A DNA stretch of 7,216 nt. Origin: CBFGTJ01 sp965651815. Its GTDB lineage: Bacteria; Actinomycetota; Acidimicrobiia; Acidimicrobiales; Microtrichaceae. The stretch spans positions 1-7,216 of the forward strand of contig CBFGTJ010000161.1 in NCBI GenBank assembly GCA_965651815.1, written 5' to 3'. The notes below the pieces were generated by a model, which was not told the DNA's origin, made no database searches, and was given only the letters and a program-made list of their open reading frames with translations. Position 1 is the first letter of the stretch. Each line of letters starts with the position of its first letter. The translations under genes and the position numbers were made by a program. Shown in pieces: positions 1 through 4,983 of the stretch.

Positions 1-1
1 G

Positions 2-358
2 ACCTGCGTCGGCATCGGCGGCGACCCCGTGCCCGGCACGAGCTTCATCGACTGCCTGGAGGCCTTCGAGGCCGACCCCGACACCCGCGCCGTGATGATG
101 ATCGGTGAGATCGGTGGCTCCGCCGAGGAGGAGGCCGCCGAGTACATCGCCTCGAACATGTCGAAGCCGGTCGTCGCGTACGTCGCGGGCCAGACCGCGC
201 CCCCCGGCAAGAAGATGGGCCACGCGGGCGCGATCGTGTCGGGCGGCAAGGGCACCGCAGCCGCCAAGATGGACGCGCTGCAGTCCGCCGGCGTGAAGGT
301 CGGCGCCAACCCCACCGAGGCCGGCGAGCTGATGGTGGAGATCGTCAAGGGGCTGTAG
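2..358 (+). CDS. sucD: Succinyl-CoA ligase [ADP/GDP-forming] alpha subunit, C-terminal part
   Basis: This is the 3' part of the gene; the 5' end lies left of the window and the reading frame starts at base 2. The 118 visible residues are the C-terminal ligase half of SucD, which with SucC interconverts succinyl-CoA and succinate with nucleotide triphosphate formation in the TCA cycle (cytosol). The active-site phosphohistidine lies in MGHAGAIVSGGKGT (His codon 221-223), matching His246 of the E. coli enzyme. The upstream GGDPVPGTSFIDCLEAF and MIGEIGGSAEEEAAEYI stretches are also typical of the family. The C-terminus (MVEIVKGL, then TAG) is at the usual place, so the gene is intact as far as seen. 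sucC is expected just outside the window. purN follows 54 bp downstream, behind a hairpin and a candidate promoter, so the two need not share a transcript. Identification is very secure. Confidence 0.97.
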   Translation, partial: TCVGIGGDPVPGTSFIDCLEAFEADPDTRAVMMIGEIGGSAEEEAAEYIASNMSKPVVAYVAGQTAPPGKKMGHAGAIVSGGKGTAAAKMDALQSAGVKVGANPTEAGELMVEIVKGL

Positions 359-391
359 GCGGAGCAGGCGGCCGGGATCGGCCGTTCCGCC
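358..391 (+). terminator. Terminator-like hairpin after sucD
   Basis: Outer arms GGCGGA (358-363) and TCCGCC (386-391) enclose an inner stem CGGCC (369-373) / GGCCG (380-384) with a 6-base loop. It begins at the last base of the sucD stop codon. No T-run follows, so it would be a U-less GC terminator or only an mRNA 3'-end stabiliser. It lies just before the candidate purN promoter. The pairing is seen in the sequence; the function is inferred. Confidence 0.35.
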
Positions 392-398
392 CCGCTGG

Positions 399-404
399 TA
401 GGTT
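399..404 (+). promoter_or_regulatory. Candidate -10 box of a leaderless purN transcript
   Basis: TAGGTT fits the actinobacterial -10 pattern TAnnnT and ends 8 bases before the purN ATG at 413, so transcription would begin at or next to the A of the start codon. The bases just before the ATG (TTCGGCGCCG) contain no Shine-Dalgarno sequence, as expected for a leaderless mRNA. No good -35 box is seen at the usual distance. The same 8-mer TAGGTTCG occurs at 2748-2755, upstream of the next transcription unit. Confidence 0.5.
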
Positions 405-412
405 CGGCGCCG

Positions 413-976
413 ATGCGACTCGCAGTGCTGGCCTCCGGCAGCGGCACCCTCCTCGACGCGATGGCCTCCTCGGGCCTCCCGATCGACCTGGTCATGGTCG
501 ATCGGCGATGCGCGGCCGAGGAGGTCGCCGCGCGCCACGGCATCCCGGTCGAGGTCGTGGAGCGGACGGACTTCACCGCCCGCTTCGACCGTGACGAGTT
601 CACCGCCCGGGTGGTCGAGCGGCTGCAGCACCACCGCATCGACCTGGTGGCGATGGCGGGGTGGGGCACGATCCTCGGGCGCGCCGCGTTCGAGGCGTTC
701 CCGGGCCGGATCCTCAACACCCACCCCGCGCTGCTCCCGTCGTTCCCGGGCTGGCACGCGGTGCGGGACGCGCTCGCGCACGGTGTGAAGGTCACCGGCT
801 GCACCGTGCACGTCGCCACCGAGGAGGTCGACGCCGGTCCGATCCTCGCCCAGGAGGCGGTGCCGGTCCTGCCGGACGACGACGAGGCCACCTTGCACGA
901 GCGCATCAAGGAAGTGGAGCGGCGGCTCTACGTCGAGACGATCCGGTCGATCCTCGACCGGGAGACGGTCCGCTGA
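413..976 (+). CDS. purN: Phosphoribosylglycinamide formyltransferase (GART)
   Basis: The 187-residue protein transfers a formyl group from 10-formyl-tetrahydrofolate to glycinamide ribonucleotide, step 3 of de novo purine synthesis, in the cytosol. The Rossmann-like N-terminus begins at residue 2 (LAVLASGSGTLL), which fixes the start at this ATG. The phosphate loop reads GSGTLL instead of the GNGSNL of E. coli; from memory, mycobacterial PurN has a similar GTGSLL, so this is an actinobacterial-type loop rather than a defect. The catalytic Asn and His are in ILNTHPALLPSFPG, and the catalytic Asp is in EEVDAGPILAQ. The C-terminal DEATLHERIKEVERRL helix is typical. Length is slightly below the roughly 190-215 residues usual for the family. 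There is no Shine-Dalgarno sequence, and a -10-like box lies 8 bases upstream, which suggests leaderless translation. purH follows after 20 bases, so the two genes very likely form an operon. Confidence 0.96.
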   Translation: MRLAVLASGSGTLLDAMASSGLPIDLVMVDRRCAAEEVAARHGIPVEVVERTDFTARFDRDEFTARVVERLQHHRIDLVAMAGWGTILGRAAFEAFPGRILNTHPALLPSFPGWHAVRDALAHGVKVTGCTVHVATEEVDAGPILAQEAVPVLPDDDEATLHERIKEVERRLYVETIRSILDRETVR

Positions 977-983
977 CAGCGGC

Positions 984-990
984 GGGAAGG
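984..990 (+). promoter_or_regulatory. Ribosome binding site that sets the purH start
   Basis: GGGAAGG lies 6 bases before the ATG at 997. It is the only purine-rich site near the point where PurH homology begins. It lies just past the purN stop codon (974-976), so purH can be translated from the purN message. The open frame continues upstream to about 661, but that part only shadows purN. Confidence 0.6.
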
Positions 991-996
991 ACGGCG

Positions 997-2535
997 ATGG
1001 CTGGCGAACAAGGCGGTCAGGCTCGGAGGGCGCTGCTCTCCGCCTACGACAAGACCGGCATGGTCGAGCTCGGCAGGGCGCTGGTGGAGCTCGGCTGGGA
1101 GCTGGTCTCCTCGGGCGGCACCGCACGGGTGCTCGCCGACGCGGGCCTGCCCGTCATCCCGACCGAGCAGGTGACCGGGTTCCCCGAGATGCTCGGCCAC
1201 CGGGTCGTGACGCTGCACCCGGCGATCCACGGCGGCATCCTCGCCGACCGCGACGACCCGTCCCACGTCGAGGACATGTCGACCTACGGCATCACCCCGA
1301 TCGACCTCGTCGTGGTGAACCTCTACCCGTTCAGCTCCGACCCGTCGGTCGAGCTGATCGACATCGGCGGCCCCGCGATGGTGCGCGCCGCGGCGAAGAA
1401 CCACGCGCAGGTGACCGTGCTGGTCGACCCGGCGGACTACGACGTGGTGCTCTCGGAGCTGCGCGCCACCGGTGAGGTCTCCGCGGCGACCCGCCGGCGC
1501 CTCGCCCGCGACGCGTTCGCGCACACCGCCGCGTACGACGCCGCGATCGTGTCGTGGTTCGACGAGGGCGGCGCGGGCGACCTGCCGGGGTCGGGCGAGC
1601 TGCCCCGCACGCTGCACCTCTCCGCGACCCGCGCCCAGGAGCTCCGCTACGGCGAGAACCCGCACCAGGCCGGTGCCCGCTACTCCCTGCCGGGCGGGAG
1701 CTGCTGGGACGAGGCGGTGCAGCACGGCGGGAAGGAGATGTCGTACCTGAACGTGTACGACACCGATGCCGCGTGGCGGCTCGTGCACTCGCTGGGCGAG
1801 CTGCCCGCCGCGGTGGTGATCAAGCACGCGAACCCCTGCGGCGCCGCCGTCGGCAACGACATCACCGTCGCCTACCAGCGAGCCCACGACTGCGACCCGG
1901 TCTCCGCCTACGGCGGCATCGTCGCGCTCAACCGGGTCGTCCCGGTGTCGCTCGCGGAGGCGCTCGCGCCGGTGTTCACCGAGGTGGTCGTCGCACCCGG
2001 CTACGAGGACGAGGCGCTCGAGGTGCTGACCGCGAAGAAGAACCTGCGCGTGCTGACCGCGCCGCCGCCGGTCGCGCCGCCGCTCGAGCTCCGCTCGATC
2101 ACCGGTGGGCTGCTCGTGCAGACCAAGGACGAGGTGGTGGTGGACCGCACCGCGTGGCGTGTGGTCACCGAGCGCCACCCGACCGAGGAGGAGTGGCTCG
2201 ACCTCGAGCTCGCGTGGCGCCTCGTCGCGCGGGTCACCTCGAACACGATCGTGCTGGTGAAGGACGGCCAGGCCGTCGGCATCGGCGCGGGGCAGCAGAA
2301 CCGCAGGGACGCGGGGCGCATCGCCGCCGAGAAGGCGGCGGGCCGCGCGGTCGGTGGGGCGTGCGCGTCGGATGCGTTCTTCCCGTTCCGCGACGGCCTC
2401 GACGCCGCCGCGGCGGCGGGCGCGACCGCGGTGATCCAGCCCGGCGGCTCGATCCGCGACGAGGAGGTCATCGAGGCCGCGAACGAGCAGGGCCTCGCCA
2501 TGGTCTTCACCGGGCAGCGGCACTTCAAGCACTGA
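997..2535 (+). CDS. purH: Bifunctional AICAR transformylase / IMP cyclohydrolase
   Basis: The 512-residue protein catalyses the last two steps of IMP synthesis: formylation of AICAR, then ring closure. The N-terminal cyclohydrolase domain (about 10-195) shows SAYDKTG, VSSGGTA, TGFPEML, VVNLYPF (Tyr110), IDIGG (Asp122) and AAAKNH (Lys134). The transformylase domain shows LRYGENPHQ (217-224), IKHANPCG (Lys276, His277), GAGQQNR, and near the end DAFFPFRDG and FTGQRHFKH. Length is normal for PurH. Two oddities lie in the cyclohydrolase site. Codon 71 (1207-1209, GTG) gives Val in RVVTLHP, where the usual sequence is RVKTLHP; that Lys is Lys66 of human ATIC. The stretch between the NLYPF Tyr and the IDIGG Asp is 12 residues rather than 21 in the human and E. 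coli enzymes. The transformylase site looks complete. The start at 997 is supported by GGGAAGG upstream and by where homology begins. Identity is certain; full cyclohydrolase activity is less so. Confidence 0.97.
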   Translation: MAGEQGGQARRALLSAYDKTGMVELGRALVELGWELVSSGGTARVLADAGLPVIPTEQVTGFPEMLGHRVVTLHPAIHGGILADRDDPSHVEDMSTYGITPIDLVVVNLYPFSSDPSVELIDIGGPAMVRAAAKNHAQVTVLVDPADYDVVLSELRATGEVSAATRRRLARDAFAHTAAYDAAIVSWFDEGGAGDLPGSGELPRTLHLSATRAQELRYGENPHQAGARYSLPGGSCWDEAVQHGGKEMSYLNVYDTDAAWRLVHSLGELPAAVVIKHANPCGAAVGNDITVAYQRAHDCDPVSAYGGIVALNRVVPVSLAEALAPVFTEVVVAPGYEDEALEVLTAKKNLRVLTAPPPVAPPLELRSITGGLLVQTKDEVVVDRTAWRVVTERHPTEEEWLDLELAWRLVARVTSNTIVLVKDGQAVGIGAGQQNRRDAGRIAAEKAAGRAVGGACASDAFFPFRDGLDAAAAAGATAVIQPGGSIRDEEVIEAANEQGLAMVFTGQRHFKH

Positions 2536-2548
2536 GGGCGGCCACTCG

Positions 2549-2582
2549 CCGGGTCCGGCCGGGCCGGGTTCTCGGGGACCGG
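2549..2582 (+). terminator. Terminator-like GC hairpin after purH
   Basis: CC-GGTCC (2549-2556, with G2551 bulged) pairs with GGACCGG (2576-2582), giving 7 bp around a GC-rich loop. A second hairpin, GGTGGC (2597-2602) / GCCACC (2614-2619), follows. Neither has a T-run. Both lie within 85 bases of the purH stop, before the next promoter candidate. GC-rich DNA forms such pairs easily by chance, so confidence is low. Confidence 0.33.
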
Positions 2583-2747
2583 GCGGATCGCATTCCGGTG
2601 GCGCCGCCGGGCGGCCACCTGGTGCACCTGCATGACCACTTCGACGCCGTCGGAGTGGCCGGCGGACCGCCCACGGCCTCGGCAGCCGCGTCCCACGACG
2701 AGGGATCGTGAACGGAAGGGTCACGGCGTGGGCGGGTCGACCGTGGA

Positions 2748-2753
2748 TAGGTT
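2748..2753 (+). promoter_or_regulatory. Candidate -10 box for the membrane-protein gene
   Basis: TAGGTT sits in the context GTGGATAGGTTCG. It shares the 8-mer TAGGTTCG with the box before purN. Transcription would start near 2760, leaving about 60 bases of leader before the ATG at 2823, and here a Shine-Dalgarno site is present. No convincing -35 box is seen. The sequence match is seen; the promoter role is inferred. Confidence 0.4.
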
Positions 2754-2822
2754 CGCGGTTGCGGCGCGGACGACGTCTCGTGCCGGGACCGGAGCGCAGG
2801 TGCGTTCCACGACAGGAGGGCC

Positions 2823-3428
2823 ATGAAGCGACGGACACTCGACATCCTGTTCAGCGTCGGCGGGACCGTGTTGGCGGTGCTGCTGCTCGTGATCGGGTTG
2901 GTGCTGCAGGGCGAGGCGAACTTCGCGGACGAGTACGTCCGCGAGCAGCTCGGCAGCCAGCGCATCACCTTCACCCCCGAGGAGAACCTCACCGATGAGG
3001 AGCGCGAGGCGGAGTGCCTCGTGGAGAACGCCGGCCAGCTGCTCGAGACGGGCAAGCAGGCCGAGTGCTACGCGAACGAGTACATCGGCCTGCACCTGGC
3101 CCAGACCAACGACGGCAAGACCTACGCCGAGACCAGCGGTGAGGCGCGTGCCGCTGCCGCCGAGGCCGAGGAGGCCAGGGAGGCCGGGGCACCGAACGCC
3201 GACGAGCTCGAGGCGCGGGCGGAGGAGCTGAGCGGGAAGGTGGAGACCCTCTTCCGCGGCGAGACGCTGCGCGGCCTCCTGCTGACCTCCTACGGGTTCA
3301 GCATCTTCGGCGAGCGCGCGGCGCAGGCCGCCCTCGTGGCCTTCGCCGCCGCAGCGGTGCTGCTCCTCGCCAGCATCGCCGGGTTCATCCACGCCTTCCG
3401 GACCCCGGAGTCGGAGATCGTCACCTGA
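2823..3428 (+). CDS. Membrane protein of unknown function, two helices around an external domain
   Basis: This 201-residue protein starts at an ATG 3 bases after a strong AGGAGGG (2814-2820). A basic N-terminus (MKRR) precedes a transmembrane helix at about 8-29. An acidic extracytoplasmic region spans about 30-165, and a second helix lies at about 167-190, with a short tail inside. The external part contains FADEYVREQLGSQRITF, two cysteines (Cys65 and Cys82) that could form a disulfide, and GLHLAQTNDGKTYAETSG. An Ala/Glu-rich stretch (about 104-140, AAAEAEEAREAG) is probably helical or coiled coil. RGETLRGLLLTSYGFSIFG then leads into the second helix. From memory it resembles a widespread actinobacterial family of uncharacterised membrane proteins with a YAE-like motif, some of which carry unsupported enzyme names. 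No enzymatic motif is visible. It has its own promoter candidate and terminator and looks monocistronic. Confidence 0.85.
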   Translation: MKRRTLDILFSVGGTVLAVLLLVIGLVLQGEANFADEYVREQLGSQRITFTPEENLTDEEREAECLVENAGQLLETGKQAECYANEYIGLHLAQTNDGKTYAETSGEARAAAAEAEEAREAGAPNADELEARAEELSGKVETLFRGETLRGLLLTSYGFSIFGERAAQAALVAFAAAAVLLLASIAGFIHAFRTPESEIVT

Positions 3429-3443
3429 CCCACGGACGTGCGC

Positions 3444-3472
3444 AGAGGGGGTCCGCAGCGCGGGCCCCCTCT
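3444..3472 (+). terminator. Strong GC hairpin, probable terminator between convergent genes
   Basis: The left arm is AGAGGGGGTCCGC (3444-3456), the loop is AGC, and the right arm is GCGGGCCCCCTCT (3460-3472). This makes 13 consecutive pairs including one G-T wobble. It starts 16 bases after the membrane-protein stop codon. There is no T-run, so it would act as a U-less terminator, common in high-GC actinobacteria. The symmetrical stem could act on both strands. Confidence 0.7.
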
Positions 3473-3491
3473 CGTCGCGTCGGGGCCCCGT

Positions 3492-3540
3492 CGGACCGCC
3501 TCCCTCCGGGTCCGTCGCCCCGGCGGGCCGAGCGGGCCCG
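3492..3540 (-). terminator. Two further hairpins downstream of the EthD-like gene
   Basis: CGGACC (3492-3497) pairs with GGTCCG (3509-3514) across an 11-base loop. CGGGCC (3524-3529) pairs with GGCCCG (3535-3540) across a 5-base loop. The second begins immediately after the duplicated stop region of the minus-strand gene, a natural terminator position. A perfect 10-bp palindrome CGGGGCCCCG lies at 3481-3490. No T-run follows on the minus strand. Confidence 0.45.
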
Positions 3541-3572
3541 TCACCACAGGTGCTCCATCACCACAGGTATTC
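3541..3572 (-). repeat. Tandem imperfect repeat covering the EthD-like gene's stop codon
   Basis: On the minus strand GAATACCTGTGGTGA (3572-3558) is followed 17 bases later by GAGCACCTGTGGTGA (3555-3541). Thirteen of 15 bases match, including an exact 11-mer. The first copy encodes the C-terminal Glu-Tyr-Leu-Trp-stop. The second would read Glu-His-Leu-Trp-stop but lies in another frame, since the 17-base period is not a multiple of three. Confidence 0.8.
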
Positions 3573-4250
3573 GGACATGGCGAGGCTGCGGAGCCGGGAC
3601 ATGTCGAAGGTGGTGGTGACGCTGTCGAGCATGACCGTGAGGTTCTCGAGGTCCCCTGAGTGGAAGGCCTCGATGTCGGCCACGACCTCCTCGGAGGGCC
3701 AGCTCTCCACGACGACCCCGTCGAGCGGCGGCGCCCCCGCCGACACCGGGTGCACCACGGAGTTCCGCACGTACCGCAGCCGCGGCTGCAGCTCCTCCGA
3801 CATCGGCGACTGGTACCCGTACCACCGCTCCCGGAAGGTCCGCGGGTCGAGCAGCGGGTTCCGGTGCACGAGCGCGACGGTCACCACGCCGGGCGAGCGC
3901 TCCCCGGGCGGCCAGGAGCGGGGCGCGCCCCGGCGCTCGCCGAAGTCGGACCACAACGCCTCGGTGACCAGGTAGCCATCGCAGCGCTCGCCGACCCGGG
4001 CGAGCTCCGCTTCGGCGGGACCACGGCGGTCGTGGGCCGGGAGCCAGAGCGACACGACCGCACGCACCGGCAGCTCGCCATCGGGGCACGGCATCGGCCC
4101 GGCGATGCCCACCTCGTCGTCCGCCACGTGCACCGCCAGGCCGGTCGCCCCGTGCGCCGTCAGCGAGGGGACGAGGCCGAGCAGCTGCTCGCGCAGCGCC
4201 GCCCCGTCGCGGCTCGCCCGCTCCCGGATCACGTACACCAGCTTCTCCAT
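3558..4250 (-). CDS. EthD-like dimeric alpha-beta barrel protein, function unknown
   Basis: The 230-residue protein starts at the ATG at 4250-4248, 4 bases after AGGAGG (4260-4255 on the minus strand). The open frame upstream of that shadows fetA. The C-terminal half (about 121-230) looks like an EthD-type ferredoxin-like domain: a strand VVTVALVHRNP, then DPRTFRERWYGYQSPM, then LRYVRNSVVHPV, DGVVVESWPSEE and a final helical region. The N-terminal half (MEKLVYVIRER, then LAVHVADDE and VVSLWLP) could be a second, more diverged copy of the fold. EthD-like proteins are small barrels named after a gene needed for ethyl tert-butyl ether degradation; some relatives bind or process aromatic or haem-like ligands, but many have no known role. 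I see no signal peptide or membrane helix, so it is probably cytosolic. It is divergent from fetAB across 67 bp. Fold assignment is moderate; no specific function is claimed. Confidence 0.8.
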   Translation of the reverse strand: MEKLVYVIRERASRDGAALREQLLGLVPSLTAHGATGLAVHVADDEVGIAGPMPCPDGELPVRAVVSLWLPAHDRRGPAEAELARVGERCDGYLVTEALWSDFGERRGAPRSWPPGERSPGVVTVALVHRNPLLDPRTFRERWYGYQSPMSEELQPRLRYVRNSVVHPVSAGAPPLDGVVVESWPSEEVVADIEAFHSGDLENLTVMLDSVTTTFDMSRLRSLAMSEYLW

Positions 4251-4305
4251 CGACCCTCCTGTCCCCCTCGACCCGCTCGGCTCCGCGGATCCGCCGTCGG
4301 TGGGC

Positions 4306-4320
4306 GACACTGTGGCAGTG
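4306..4320 (+). promoter_or_regulatory. Candidate -10 box and 13-bp inverted repeat at the fetA start
   Basis: GACACT (4306-4311) fits a weak -10 box 6 bases before the GTG at 4318, and no Shine-Dalgarno site precedes that GTG. CACTG-TGG-CAGTG (4308-4320) is a perfect inverted repeat whose right arm contains the start codon. It could be an operator for fetAB or for both divergent genes. The symmetry is seen; both roles are inferred and may be coincidence. Confidence 0.3.
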
Positions 4321-4983
4321 CCGAGCCCACCCCTGCAGCCACCCGGCCTGTTCGACTTCGAGCAGGTGTGGGTGTGCGACGGCGACGCCGTGATCCTCCG
4401 CGACGTCGACGTCACCGTGCCGGAGGGCGGCATCACCGTGATCCGTGGCCCCTCGGGGTCCGGGAAGTCGACCCTGCTGCGACTGTGCAACCGCCTCGAG
4501 GTCCCCTCACGGGGCCGGGTGCTGCTGCGCGGCCGCGACCTCGCCACGCTCGACCCGGTCGCGCTCCGCCGGCGGGTCGGCATGGTGTTCCAGACACCGA
4601 CGCCGTTCCCCGGCACCGTGCTCGACAACCTCCGGGTGGCGGCCGACATGGATCCGCCGGCGGCGGCGCGGCTGCTGGAGCGCGTCGGGCTTCCCGCGGA
4701 GCTCCTGGACCGGGACGCCGCGACGCTGTCGGGCGGCGAGGCCCAGCGCATGTGCCTGGCCCGCACCCTCGCGACCGGGTGCGAGGTGCTGCTCGCGGAC
4801 GAGAGCACCTCCTCGCTCGACCCCGCCGCGGCGCGGGTGCTCGAGGAGCTGGTCGCGCAGCTCGCGGCGGCCGGCACCACCGTGCTGTGGGTCACCCACG
4901 ACGAGGCCCAGTGCGAGCGCATCGCGACGCACACGCTGTTCCTCGACCACGGCCGCGTCGTCGGGGGTTCCCTTGCCCGGTGA
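4318..4983 (+). CDS. fetA: ABC transporter ATP-binding protein, FetA type
   Basis: This 221-residue ATPase powers the FetB permease encoded next to it. Motifs in order: Walker A GPSGSGKST (44-52), Q-loop VFQTPTPFPGTVLDNL (Gln92), signature LSGGEAQR (137-144), Walker B VLLADE (157-162), D-loop SSLD, and H-loop LWVTHD (His194). The QTPTxF-TVxDNL and VLWVTHD segments match E. coli FetA (YbbL). The Pro that usually follows the Walker B Glu is replaced by Ser (DEST); E. coli FetA also lacks it (DEIT). E. coli FetAB has been reported as an iron exporter, and plant homologues (STAR1 with STAR2/ALS3) act in aluminium tolerance, so the substrate here is uncertain. The start is taken at GTG 4318; GTG 4312 is a close alternative, and both place homology a few residues downstream. 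The 3' end overlaps fetB by 11 bases. Confidence 0.9.
   Translation: MPSPPLQPPGLFDFEQVWVCDGDAVILRDVDVTVPEGGITVIRGPSGSGKSTLLRLCNRLEVPSRGRVLLRGRDLATLDPVALRRRVGMVFQTPTPFPGTVLDNLRVAADMDPPAAARLLERVGLPAELLDRDAATLSGGEAQRMCLARTLATGCEVLLADESTSSLDPAAARVLEELVAQLAAAGTTVLWVTHDEAQCERIATHTLFLDHGRVVGGSLAR

Larger units (their letters stand above)
2536..2822. other. Non-coding spacer between purH and the membrane-protein gene
   Basis: This 287-bp stretch holds the two hairpins after purH, a candidate -10 box at 2748 and a ribosome binding site at 2814. GGGCGGCCAC occurs twice (2536-2545 and 2609-2618). A 64-codon open frame starting at 2632 has no ribosome binding site, is rich in Arg, Thr, Ser and Pro, and resembles no family I know; I treat it as chance. 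I see no RNA gene or riboswitch. Confidence 0.6.

Noticed and set aside
437..457. PurN phosphate loop GSGTLL lacks the Asn of the E. coli GNGSNL loop
   Set aside because: From memory, mycobacterial PurN also has Leu at that position (GTGSLL), and the catalytic Asn, His and Asp are all present, so this looks like a normal lineage variant.
661..996. Possible N-terminal extension of PurH upstream of 997
   Set aside because: It lies in another frame over purN, translates to Arg-rich low-complexity sequence, and the ribosome binding site and homology both favour 997.
2536..2618. Repeated GGGCGGCCAC (2536-2545 and 2609-2618) as a possible regulatory repeat
   Set aside because: A 10-mer of only G, C and A recurs easily by chance in such GC-rich DNA, and the copies have no regular placement relative to a promoter.
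2632..2826. A 64-codon small open frame in the spacer after purH
   Set aside because: No ribosome binding site, biased composition, and it runs into the start of the well-supported gene at 2823.
928..2838. A 636-codon open frame on the minus strand opposite purH
   Set aside because: It is exactly antisense to a certain purH gene, is rich in Arg, Gly, Ala and His, shows no domain, and is expected by chance in very high-GC DNA where stop codons are rare.
4786..4812. FetA Walker B region DEST lacks the usual Pro of DEPT
   Set aside because: E. coli FetA reads DEIT at the same place, so the change is typical of this subfamily, and the catalytic Glu is present.
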